Below are positions 1-5,747 of a DNA stretch of 5,747 nucleotides, in pieces. The notes beneath the pieces were generated by a model. The model searched no databases. It was not told the origin of the DNA and worked only from the letters and a program-made list of their open reading frames with translations. The stretch's first letter is position 1, and each line of letters starts with the position of its first letter. The position numbers and the translations under genes are program-made. The stretch lies in assembly GCA_003222235.1 (NCBI GenBank), contig QHVD01000064.1, positions 1-5,747 on the forward strand, read 5' to 3'. Source of the DNA: Gemmatimonadota bacterium (GTDB taxonomy: Bacteria > Gemmatimonadota > Gemmatimonadetes > Gemmatimonadales > GWC2-71-9).

Positions 1-1
1 C

Positions 2-517
2 GCGTTCGCGACGTCGAAAGATGACCCGACGCAGGTTTGGCCGGGCAGCCAGGCGATTGCCAAGGCGAAGGCCTACACGGCGAACGCGTTCAGCCTCGAC
101 GGGCTGGCGCTCTCGACCGCTCGGCTCTACACTTTCGTCCAGCCGGGGCACTCGCTGTTCGGCCTCAACCAGTCGAATCCGTTCGACCCCGACTTCCTGG
201 CGCCGCCGAGCGGCGAGGGAGGCGGCGTGAACCAAATCGCCGGCGGCATCATCACCTTCGGCGGCGGCGTGCCGCTCTACTCCGGCGGCCACATCATCGG
301 CGGCCTCGGCATCAGCGGCGACACGGCGTGCACCGATCACGAGATCGCGAAGCGCGTGCGCGACGAGGCCGGGCTCAACCCGCCGGGCGGCAAACTCGTG
401 GACGACATCAGCTACTCGTCGGCGGACGGTCCGTCGGTCTTCACCCATCCGCTGTGTCTCAACACATACCGGAACAACGTGCTCATCGGCAGTGAGCTGC
501 CGGCGACGACGTACTGA
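2..517 (+). CDS. GlcG/HbpS-type (DUF336) heme-binding-like protein, C-terminal part
   Basis: The reading frame is open from the left edge and ends at TGA 515-517, leaving 171 residues; the start lies outside the window. The family (GlcG/HbpS, PF03928) contains small alpha/beta proteins. Streptomyces HbpS binds heme extracellularly and senses redox stress, while the role of GlcG is poorly defined. Visible family features are an AKAKAYTANAFS helix near the beginning, a glycine-rich core (GGIITFGGGVPLYSGG), then HIIGGLGISGD and a TACTDHEIAKRVRD helix. The GLGISGD turn followed by an acidic DHEIA helix is the most diagnostic part. The last 40 or so residues, with one Cys in THPLCLNTY, look like the tail of the longer secreted members. 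A secretion signal cannot be checked because the N-terminus is missing. The amidase gene begins 33 bp downstream with no terminator between them, so co-transcription is likely. Family assignment is fairly sure; heme binding in this copy is inferred. Confidence 0.85.
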   Translation, partial: AFATSKDDPTQVWPGSQAIAKAKAYTANAFSLDGLALSTARLYTFVQPGHSLFGLNQSNPFDPDFLAPPSGEGGGVNQIAGGIITFGGGVPLYSGGHIIGGLGISGDTACTDHEIAKRVRDEAGLNPPGGKLVDDISYSSADGPSVFTHPLCLNTYRNNVLIGSELPATTY

Positions 518-537
518 TCTCGAGCTCTTCTTCATCG

Positions 538-550
538 GGGAGGGTCTCCC
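538..550 (+). promoter_or_regulatory. Ribosome binding site of the amidase gene inside a small hairpin
   Basis: A strong purine run, GGGGAGGG at 537-544, sits 6 nt before the ATG at 551 and fixes that start. GGGAG (538-542) can pair with CTCCC (546-550) across a 3-nt GGT loop, so a 5-bp stem could cover part of the ribosome binding site directly beside the start codon. The pairing is read from the sequence; any effect on translation is inference. Confidence 0.5.
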
Positions 551-2311
551 ATGAAAATGCAGCAGAGGACGCCAGCGGATCTAAGTCGCAGGAACTTCCT
601 TCAGTTGAGTGCGATGGCTGGAGCCGCCGCTTCCCTGGCCCCAATGCAGCCTGGCCCCCGGGCCCCGGCTCAGATTTCGGCCCCCAACGACCTGAACGAA
701 GCCACCATCGCCGAGTTGCAGGCGGCCATGGCCGCGGGCCTGCCGTCGACTGCCCTCGTGCGCTTCTATCTGGAGCGCATCGCAGCGCTCGATCAGAGAG
801 GACCCAAAGTCAACTCAATCATCGAGATCAATCAGAATGCTCGAGCCATCGCGCGGAGGCGTGACGCGGAGCGCCGAGCCGGACTGGTGCGCGGTCCACT
901 GCACGGCATCCCCGTCGTGCTCAAAGACAACATCGATACGGCGGATCGCATGCAGACCGCTGCCGGTTCGCTGGGCCTCGTCGGAGCATCGGCCTTCTTT
1001 GACTCCACAGTGGCCGCCAAGCTGCGCGCCGCCGGCGCCGTCATCCTGGGCAAGACGAACCTGAGCGAGTGGGCCAACTTTCGCTCTTTCTTTTCCTCCA
1101 GCGGCTGGTCGGGCCGCGGCGGGCAATGCAACAACCCCTACGCCACCGACCGTAACCCCTGCGGCTCGAGCTCCGGCTCGGGCGCCGCGCCTTCGGCGAA
1201 CTTCACCGCCGTCTCCATCGGCACCGAGACCGACGGCAGCATCGTGTGTCCGGCGAACGCCAACGGCGTGGTCGGCATCAAGCCCACGGTCGGGCTGGTG
1301 AGCCGCGCCGGGGTCGTGCCCATCTCCCACACTCAGGACACCGTCGGCCCGCACGCGCGCACCGTGGCGGACGCGGCTGCCGTGCTCAGCGCAATCGTCA
1401 GCAGGACGCCGGATCCACGCGACCCGGCGACCGGGACCAGCCCGCTGGGGAAAGCGGGCCAGCCGCGGCCCACGCCGCCGGCCGACTACACGCAGTTCGT
1501 CAATCCGGACGGGCTGAGGGGCGCGCGCATCGGCGTCGCCCGTGAGTTCGAAGGGCACAGCCCGAAACTGGACGTGGTGTTCGAGGACGCCCTCGCGGCG
1601 ATGCGGAGCGCGGGGGCAATCCTGGTCGATGTGATGTTCCCGCACTTCTCAGACATCTCTGCGGGGACGCCCGAGTTCACGGTGCTGTTGTTCGAATTCA
1701 AGGGAGACTTGCAGAATTACCTGGCGACGCGCGTTGGCGTGCCCCTCGCGGGCGGTACCCTGGCCGACGCCATCGCGTTCAACAGCGCCCGCGCCGCCCA
1801 GGAGCTGCCGTTCTTCGGCCAGGAAATCTTCGAGCTCTCCGAGCAATTCAACGTGGCCGACCCTGCCGCCAACCAGCCGCTCGGGATCTCGTACAACGAC
1901 GCGCTCGCCGCCGACAAGCTGTTCGGCGCCACGGAAGGCATCGACCTCCTGCTGATGCAGAACGCCCTCCAGGCGATCGTTGCCCCGACCGACAACCCGG
2001 CGTGGCCGACAGACCTGATCAATGGCGACCACTTCTCCGTCGGGAGCTCGTCACCGGCGGCGATCGTGGGCTACCCCATCATCAACGTGCCAATGGGCTT
2101 CACGTTCGGTGCGCCCGTCGGCATCAGCTTCATGGGCACGGCCTTCAGCGAGCCGGACCTGATTCGGCTCGCCTCGGGCTTCGAGCACGTTACGCGGGCG
2201 CGCCGCCAGCCGCAGTTCCTGCGCACGTTGCCCTTCGAGACGAAGGGCCTGCCAAGGACCGTCCGGCAGGTCCGGCATCGCGCGCGACGTGTCATGCCAA
2301 GGTTCATGTAA
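551..2311 (+). CDS. Tat-exported amidase-signature hydrolase, peptide amidase-like
   Basis: 586 residues. Amidase-signature enzymes (PF01425) hydrolyse amide bonds with a Ser-cisSer-Lys triad. Here these are Lys125 (VVLKDNIDT), cis-Ser206 (PCGSSSGSG) and nucleophile Ser230 (GTETDGSIVCPA); the 24-residue Ser-Ser spacing matches the family. KTNLSEWANFR, SGWSGRGGQ and GIKPTVGLVSRAGVVPIS resemble, from memory, bacterial peptide amidase (Pam), which removes the C-terminal amide of peptides and releases ammonia; the substrate here is inferred. The N-terminus has a twin-arginine motif (SRRNFLQL, RR at 13-14), an Ala-rich hydrophobic stretch and a possible cleavage site after APA (38-40), indicating folded export to the periplasm or cell surface. 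The start is set by the strong ribosome binding site 6 nt upstream. After PQFLRTLP, where relatives usually end, there is an extra tail of about 25 residues rich in Arg. The gene follows the HbpS-like gene closely and is followed by a strong hairpin. Confidence 0.93.
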   Translation: MKMQQRTPADLSRRNFLQLSAMAGAAASLAPMQPGPRAPAQISAPNDLNEATIAELQAAMAAGLPSTALVRFYLERIAALDQRGPKVNSIIEINQNARAIARRRDAERRAGLVRGPLHGIPVVLKDNIDTADRMQTAAGSLGLVGASAFFDSTVAAKLRAAGAVILGKTNLSEWANFRSFFSSSGWSGRGGQCNNPYATDRNPCGSSSGSGAAPSANFTAVSIGTETDGSIVCPANANGVVGIKPTVGLVSRAGVVPISHTQDTVGPHARTVADAAAVLSAIVSRTPDPRDPATGTSPLGKAGQPRPTPPADYTQFVNPDGLRGARIGVAREFEGHSPKLDVVFEDALAAMRSAGAILVDVMFPHFSDISAGTPEFTVLLFEFKGDLQNYLATRVGVPLAGGTLADAIAFNSARAAQELPFFGQEIFELSEQFNVADPAANQPLGISYNDALAADKLFGATEGIDLLLMQNALQAIVAPTDNPAWPTDLINGDHFSVGSSSPAAIVGYPIINVPMGFTFGAPVGISFMGTAFSEPDLIRLASGFEHVTRARRQPQFLRTLPFETKGLPRTVRQVRHRARRVMPRFM

Positions 2312-2333
2312 TGCCGTAGCGATGACCTTCACA

Positions 2334-2362
2334 GCGGGGCGGCCGCAGACAGGCCGCCCCGC
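2334..2362 (+). terminator. Perfect 11-bp hairpin after the amidase gene, probable terminator
   Basis: GCGGGGCGGCC (2334-2344) and GGCCGCCCCGC (2352-2362) are exact reverse complements separated by a 7-nt loop (GCAGACA). The stem is almost all G:C and begins 22 nt after the amidase stop codon, the usual place for a terminator. No T-tract follows, so it is not a textbook intrinsic terminator. It may stop transcription in this GC-rich genome, protect the 3' end of the amidase mRNA, or act on both strands. Confidence 0.65.
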
Positions 2363-2403
2363 GACGTGTGCGCGGCTGCCCCCGGTGGTGAAAGCGGCTC
2401 TGA

Positions 2404-2431
2404 CTCGGTAGCATATAGGAATCAAAATCCA
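2404..2431 (+). promoter_or_regulatory. AT-rich patch before trxC, possible promoter
   Basis: In an otherwise GC-rich region, the stretch containing GCATATAGGAATCAAAATCC is distinctly AT-rich and lies 13 to 40 nt before the trxC ATG. CATATA or TATAGG could serve as a -10 element. I see no convincing -35 hexamer. Its position after the amidase hairpin fits a new transcription unit, but this is a weak call based on composition and location. Confidence 0.3.
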
Positions 2432-2443
2432 TCGCTCCCTCCC

Positions 2444-2920
2444 ATGAGCGCCGAAGGAGCCAAAGGCTCGGAGACCGCGCTGGGCCGCCGCGCCACCGTT
2501 CCGTGTCCGTTCTGCGCCACGCTGAACCGCGTGGACCTGGGACGCATTGAGGACCGTCCGCGGTGCGGCAGCTGCAAGCGCCCCATCCTGCTCGACCGTC
2601 CCATCGCCGTGACGGATGCGACGGTGGACCGGGTCACGGCCGATGCCGAGGTGCCGGTAGTGATGGACTGCTACGCCGACTGGTGCGGTCCGTGCAAGGT
2701 GATGGCGCCGATCCTCGACGACTTCGCGCGGGAGCGGCAGGGCGAAGTCCTCGTGACGAAGCTCGACACCGACCGCAACCAGGCCACGGCGCAGCGCTTC
2801 GACATCCGCGCCATCCCCACGCTCATCGTCTTTTGGAAGGGCCGCGAGGCGGCCCGGCAGGCTGGCGTCATCTCCCGCCAGCAGCTCGATGCGCTCCTGA
2901 GCGGCGTCGCGCGCCCGTGA
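2444..2920 (+). CDS. trxC: Thioredoxin 2 (zinc-ribbon thioredoxin)
   Basis: 158 residues, cytoplasmic. TrxC-type proteins are dithiol reductants recycled by NADPH-dependent thioredoxin reductase, with an N-terminal zinc ribbon linked to oxidative-stress tuning. The ribbon cysteines are CPFC (21, 24) and CGSC (41, 44), followed by the TrxC-like spacer RIEDRPRC. The thioredoxin fold has the active site WCGPCK (Cys81, Cys84) and the cis-proline loop IRAIPT (Pro125). Length is slightly above E. coli TrxC (139) because of about 16 extra residues before the ribbon. The ATG at 2444 is chosen because translation from there gives a compact TrxC. The frame stays open upstream to a GTG at 2366, but the added residues show no family similarity and that GTG nearly abuts the terminator hairpin. 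No clear ribosome binding site precedes 2444, so the exact start is uncertain. An additional cysteine, Cys76, lies five residues before the active site (MDCYADWCGPC), where relatives usually have Phe. The TM2 gene follows after one base. Confidence 0.93.
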   Translation: MSAEGAKGSETALGRRATVPCPFCATLNRVDLGRIEDRPRCGSCKRPILLDRPIAVTDATVDRVTADAEVPVVMDCYADWCGPCKVMAPILDDFARERQGEVLVTKLDTDRNQATAQRFDIRAIPTLIVFWKGREAARQAGVISRQQLDALLSGVARP

Positions 2921-2921
2921 C

Positions 2922-3359
2922 ATGACGGCCGGCCCTCCGTCCCGGTACGCGTCGGGGGAGCGCGCCGGCGTGGCGACGGGCATCTCGCAGCGCTCGCGCG
3001 GGGTGGCGTTCGGGCTCGCGGTCGTGGGAGGGGTGTTCGGGCTGCACCGCTTCTACGTGGGGCGCGCGCACAGCGGCGTCTGGATGTGCCTCACCCTCGG
3101 CGGGCTCGGGATCTGGTACCTCTACGACGTAGTCGTGATCGCCGCCGGCGAGTTTCACGACGCCGACGGCTGCCGGGTGGCGCGGTGGGAAGTCGCGGAC
3201 TGGTCCGGCGGGCCCGCGCCCTCCGAGCGACGCGTCGACGACCTCGAGGGCCGCATGCAGGCGCTCGAGTCGCAGGTGAGCGAGCTCGCCGAGCGGCTCG
3301 ATTTCGCGGAGCGATTGCTGGCCCAGGCTCGGGAGCGGAGCGCGCTGCCGAAAGGCTAG
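2922..3359 (+). CDS. TM2-domain membrane protein with C-terminal coiled coil
   Basis: 145 residues. Residues about 24-77 form a TM2 domain (PF05154): two hydrophobic segments (about 27-41 and 53-75) joined by the characteristic GLHRFYVGR turn (40-48), with TLGGLGIWYLYD in the second segment. After a polar linker (78-101), residues about 102-139 have a regular hydrophobic pattern in a strongly charged stretch (VDDLEGRMQALESQVSELA and onwards), which predicts a coiled coil and therefore oligomerisation or partner binding on one side of the membrane. TM2 proteins have no general known biochemical function. The ATG lies one base after the trxC stop, so the two are almost certainly co-transcribed and probably translationally coupled. 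The N-terminal 23 residues are polar without a signal peptide. The domain call is good; the cellular role is unknown. Confidence 0.85.
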   Translation: MTAGPPSRYASGERAGVATGISQRSRGVAFGLAVVGGVFGLHRFYVGRAHSGVWMCLTLGGLGIWYLYDVVVIAAGEFHDADGCRVARWEVADWSGGPAPSERRVDDLEGRMQALESQVSELAERLDFAERLLAQARERSALPKG

Positions 3360-3381
3360 ACGTTGTCCGTCGCAAGTCATC

Positions 3382-3419
3382 CCGTCATCCGTGGGGCACC
3401 GACGGACCACGGAGGACGG
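3382..3419 (+). terminator. Hairpin between the TM2 gene and the pnt operon
   Basis: CCGTCATCCGTGG (3382-3394) pairs with CCACGGAGGACGG (3407-3419): 12 of 13 positions are complementary, with one A/G mismatch, around a 12-nt loop. An alternative outer pairing, GTCCGTC (3365-3371) with GACGGAC (3415-3421), would compete with it. The hairpin starts 22 nt after the TM2 stop codon and ends 44 nt before pntAA. It could terminate the trxC/TM2 transcript or lie in the pnt leader. There is no long T-tract, only a TGTTGTT stretch at 3433-3439. Confidence 0.5.
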
Positions 3420-3463
3420 ACGGCCGATGACGCTGTTGTTCACCCACAGCATCTCGAGGATTC

Positions 3464-4570
3464 ATGAGGGTCGGGGTCCCGAAAGAGACCGCAGCGAAGG
3501 AGCGCCGCGTGGCGCTGACGCCGGACGTCGCGGGGAAGCTCGTGAAGTCCGGCTTGACGGTCCTCGTCGAGCGCGGCGCCGGCGAGGCAGCATCGTTCGG
3601 CGACGAGGCGTACCGCGCGGCCGGGGCGACGCCCGGCGCGACGGCAGCGGAAGTCTTCGCGCAGGGCGACGTGATCCTCAAGGTGCAGCCGCCCTCGGCC
3701 GAAGAGGTGCGGCTGTGCCCCGAGGGCGCCGCCGTGGTCGCGGTCTTCCAGCCGTCGGCCGAGCGGGAAATCGTGTCTCAGCTCGCGGGCCGCAAGGTGA
3801 CGGCCTTCAGTCTCGCTCTGCTCCCCCGCATCACGCGCGCGCAGCCGATGGACGTCCTGTCGTCCCAGGCGACCGTCGCGGGCTATAAGGCGGTCCTCCT
3901 CGCCGCGACCGCGACCGGTCGCTTCTTCCCGATGCTCGTGACCGCGGCCGGGACGCTTCCGCCCGCCCGGGTGCTGGTGCTGGGCGCGGGCGTCGCCGGG
4001 CTCCAGGCGATCGCCACGGCGCGTCGCCTCGGCGCGGTGGTGTCGGCTTTCGACGTGCGCCCGGCCGTGAAGGAGCAGGTGGAGAGCCTGGGAGCAAAGT
4101 TCGTGGGGATGCAGATCGGCGAGCAGGCGGAGACGGCGGGCGGCTACGCCACGGAGCTGTCCGAGGACACCCACCGCCGCGAGCTGACGTTTATCGCGCA
4201 GCAAGCGAAGGACGCCGACATCGTCATCACGACGGCGGCGATCCCGGGGAAGCGGGCGCCGGTGCTGATCACGGCCGAGGCGGTGCGGGGGATGAAGCCG
4301 GGCTCGGTGATCGTGGACCTCGCGGTGGAGACGGGCGGGAACTGTGAGTTGACCGAGGCGGGGACCGACGTCGTGCGGAACGGCGTCCTGATTCTCGGGC
4401 CCCTCAACTTGCCGAGCACGTTGCCCTATCACGCGAGCCAAATGTACGCAAGGAACGTCGCCAGTTTCCTGATGCACGTCGCACGAGACGGCAAGCTCGT
4501 GGTCGATTTGGGCGACGAGATCATTCGCGACACGTGCGTGACCTACGCCGGGGAGGTGCGCAAGGCATGA
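3464..4570 (+). CDS. pntAA: NAD(P) transhydrogenase alpha subunit, part 1 (NAD(H)-binding domain I)
   Basis: 368 residues; soluble domain I of proton-translocating transhydrogenase, which passes hydride from NADH to NADP+ using the proton gradient. It begins with the family-typical MRVGVPKE and comprises the alanine dehydrogenase/PNT N-terminal domain (about 4-137) and the Rossmann domain (about 146-365). RITRAQPMDVLSSQ carries Arg122, Gln127, Asp130 and Ser133, matching the nucleotide-contacting RQD loop known from Rhodospirillum rubrum. The NAD motif is GAGVAG (174-179), with Asp197 in FDVRPAVKEQ at the end of the second strand. The mobile loop contains ETAGGYA (Tyr228), followed by ITTAAIPGKRAPVLI. 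The length matches the stand-alone alpha-1 subunit rather than the fused E. coli PntA (about 510 residues). GAGGA at 3456-3460 lies only 3 nt before the ATG, close but usable. The gene end overlaps pntAB by 4 bp. Confidence 0.96.
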   Translation: MRVGVPKETAAKERRVALTPDVAGKLVKSGLTVLVERGAGEAASFGDEAYRAAGATPGATAAEVFAQGDVILKVQPPSAEEVRLCPEGAAVVAVFQPSAEREIVSQLAGRKVTAFSLALLPRITRAQPMDVLSSQATVAGYKAVLLAATATGRFFPMLVTAAGTLPPARVLVLGAGVAGLQAIATARRLGAVVSAFDVRPAVKEQVESLGAKFVGMQIGEQAETAGGYATELSEDTHRRELTFIAQQAKDADIVITTAAIPGKRAPVLITAEAVRGMKPGSVIVDLAVETGGNCELTEAGTDVVRNGVLILGPLNLPSTLPYHASQMYARNVASFLMHVARDGKLVVDLGDEIIRDTCVTYAGEVRKA

Positions 4571-4869
4571 TGGCGATCTTACAGCAGGCCGCGGTGGACT
4601 ACTGGTCCATGCTGTTCGTGTTCGTGCTGGCGACGTTCATCGGACTGGGCGTGATCCGCCGGGTCTCGCGGCTCCTCTACACGCCGCTGATGTCGCTCAC
4701 GAACGCGATCTCGGCCATCGCCGTGGTCGGGTCGATCGTCGTCGCGGGCGCCGACTACCCGCAGGTGATTCGCATCCTCGGCGCGGTCGCGTTGTTCGCC
4801 TCGATGACGAACATCGTCAGCGGGTTCCTGATCACGGACCGAATGCTGAAGATGTTCAAGAAGCAATGA
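4567..4869 (+). CDS. pntAB: NAD(P) transhydrogenase alpha subunit, part 2 (membrane domain II)
   Basis: 100 residues from the ATG at 4567, which overlaps the pntAA stop as ATGA. A strong ribosome binding site, GGAGGTG (4552-4558), stands 8 nt upstream and favours this start over the adjacent ATG at 4570; an in-frame ATG at 4534 lies before that site and is less likely. The small protein supplies the alpha side of the proton-translocating membrane domain. Three hydrophobic segments are seen (about 13-30, 44-62, 67-88), with the family motif TPLMSLTNAISAIAVVG at 39-55 and a basic end (RMLKMFKKQ). Two positions differ from the usual HTPLMS-TNAISG pattern: Tyr38 replaces His and Ala50 replaces Gly. 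Its place between pntAA and pntB makes the assignment secure. Confidence 0.94.
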   Translation: MMAILQQAAVDYWSMLFVFVLATFIGLGVIRRVSRLLYTPLMSLTNAISAIAVVGSIVVAGADYPQVIRILGAVALFASMTNIVSGFLITDRMLKMFKKQ

Positions 4870-5747
4870 CCCACGCCATCGCGCAGCTCGCCGCCGTCCT
4901 CGCGACGGCGTTGTTCATCTTCTCGCTGTACTGGATGAACGATCCCAAGACGGCCCGCCGGGCCGTGATGGCGGGTGTGACGGGGATGCTGGTGGCCGTG
5001 CTCGCGACCTGGGTCCAGCCCGAGATCGTCCACCACGGCTGGGTCGTGCTGGCGATCGTCGCCGGGTTCATCGTCGGCGTCCCCCTATCCCTCGTGCCGC
5101 TCACCGCCGTGCCGCAGCGGACGGCGCTGTCCCACGCGTTCGGCGGGCTCGCGGCCGGGCTGGTCGGGACCGCCGAGTACTTCCTCGGATTGGGCGAAAA
5201 CCCGGCCCAGCTGACCGCGTTCCGGATGAGCGCCATCGTCGCCGAGGTGATCCTCGGGTTCCTGACGTTCACCGGCAGCCTCATGGCCGCGGGCAAGCTG
5301 CAGGAAGTCAAGTGGATTCCGCAGCGGCCGGTCACGTACCCGGGACAAAACGTCGTCAACGTCGGGGTGCTCGTGACGGCCGCGGCGCTGGGCGTGCTCG
5401 TCGTCGTGCACCCGACGGCCGCCTGGTCGGGACAGGTCTTTTACGCGATCGCAGGGCTCGCGGTGCTGTTCGGCGTGCTGCTGATCATACCGATCGGCGG
5501 CGCGGACATGCCCACGGTCATCTCCATCCTCAACTCCTACGCGGGGCTCTCGGCGGTCGCGATGGGCTTCGTGCTCAACAACAAGCTCCTCGTAACCGCG
5601 GGCGCGCTCGACGGCTCGAGCGGCCTGATCCTCTCCATCATCATGTGCCGGGCGATGAACCGCTCGTTCACCAACGTGCTGTTCGGGGCGTTCGGCACGG
5701 TGCAGAAGGTGAAGGCGATCGGCGAGCAGAGAGCCTGGAAGGAGGAA
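4866..5747 (+). CDS. pntB: NAD(P) transhydrogenase beta subunit, N-terminal membrane part
   Basis: The ATG at 4866 overlaps the pntAB stop (ATGA), indicating translational coupling; only a weak purine stretch (AAGAAG) precedes it. The frame is open to the right edge, giving 294 residues of an expected 460 or so. The window holds the membrane part of domain II, while the C-terminal NADP(H)-binding domain III is cut off. About eight or nine hydrophobic segments are visible. QRTALSHAFGGLAAGLVG contains His90, corresponding by motif to the E. coli beta His91 implicated in proton translocation. GGADMPTVISILNSYAG contains Asp214 and Asn223, which match the conserved E. coli Asp213/Asn222 region, and SIIMCRAMNRSF precedes the linker to domain III. 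The protein forms the membrane channel with PntAB and exchanges hydride with PntAA across the domain I/III interface. The call is firm; whether domain III is intact cannot be seen. Confidence 0.95.
   Translation, partial: MTHAIAQLAAVLATALFIFSLYWMNDPKTARRAVMAGVTGMLVAVLATWVQPEIVHHGWVVLAIVAGFIVGVPLSLVPLTAVPQRTALSHAFGGLAAGLVGTAEYFLGLGENPAQLTAFRMSAIVAEVILGFLTFTGSLMAAGKLQEVKWIPQRPVTYPGQNVVNVGVLVTAAALGVLVVVHPTAAWSGQVFYAIAGLAVLFGVLLIIPIGGADMPTVISILNSYAGLSAVAMGFVLNNKLLVTAGALDGSSGLILSIIMCRAMNRSFTNVLFGAFGTVQKVKAIGEQRAWKEE

Noticed and set aside
37..495. 152-residue reading frame overlapping the HbpS-like gene
   Set aside because: It is rich in Arg, Pro and His in the way out-of-frame GC-rich DNA produces, and it overlaps a frame with clear GlcG/HbpS motifs.
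815..1645. 276-residue minus-strand reading frame inside the amidase
   Set aside because: It lies opposite the amidase catalytic core, whose motifs are unambiguous on the + strand, and has biased Arg/Gly/Val composition.
2366..2443. N-terminal extension of trxC from the GTG at 2366
   Set aside because: The 26 added residues have no TrxC similarity, the GTG is 4 nt after the hairpin, and it would place the AT-rich possible promoter inside the gene.
2051..2983. Long minus-strand reading frame of 310 residues across the amidase end, trxC and the TM2 gene start
   Set aside because: It is antisense to three supported genes, crosses the terminator hairpin, has low-complexity Arg/His/Ala composition and no recognisable domain.
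3391..3888. 165-residue + strand frame overlapping the start of pntAA
   Set aside because: It is out of frame with the conserved MRVGVPKE start and the RQD-loop region and consists mainly of Arg, Gly and Ala.
3440..4477. 345-residue minus-strand reading frame opposite pntAA
   Set aside because: It mirrors a highly conserved pntAA gene; its HR/DR/RR-rich composition is typical of the antisense of GC-rich codons.
1..5747. tRNA, CRISPR repeats, insertion-sequence ends or phage attachment sites
   Set aside because: I saw no regularly spaced direct repeats, terminal inverted repeats with a transposase, or tRNA-like cloverleaf; coding density is high and ordinary.

Overview
The window is GC-rich (roughly two thirds G+C by eye). 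All six genes are bacterial and on the + strand. The protein families and codon use suggest a soil- or sediment-type bacterium such as Acidobacteria, Gemmatimonadetes or a related uncultured lineage. That is only an impression, because no rRNA or lineage-specific marker is present.

Layout: (1) the C-terminal 171 residues of a GlcG/HbpS-type (DUF336) heme-binding-like protein, cut by the left edge, to 517; (2) 33 bp later, a complete amidase-signature enzyme with a twin-arginine signal, closest in motif layout to bacterial peptide amidase (551-2311); (3) an intergenic region with a perfect 11-bp hairpin (2334-2362), then a short AT-rich patch; (4) a thioredoxin-2 type protein (zinc ribbon plus WCGPC, 2444-2920); (5) one base later, a TM2-domain membrane protein with a C-terminal coiled coil (2922-3359); (6) a second intergenic hairpin (3382-3419); (7) a proton-translocating NAD(P) transhydrogenase operon in the split three-subunit arrangement: pntAA (3464-4570), pntAB (4567-4869) and pntB (from 4866, cut by the right edge). 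Both pnt junctions are ATGA stop/start overlaps.

The hairpins divide the window into three probable transcription units: an exported or cell-envelope pair (HbpS-like plus amidase), a trxC/TM2 pair, and the pnt operon. The pnt operon makes a membrane enzyme that uses the proton gradient to reduce NADP+ with NADH. Thioredoxin draws on NADPH through thioredoxin reductase, so units two and three share a redox theme. No shared regulation is visible.

I found no mobile element, CRISPR array, RNA gene or clearly undescribed multi-gene system. The less ordinary points are the trxC-TM2/coiled-coil pairing, an extra cysteine just before the thioredoxin active site, a basic C-terminal tail on the exported amidase, a Tyr at a usually His position in PntAB, and the two intergenic hairpins.
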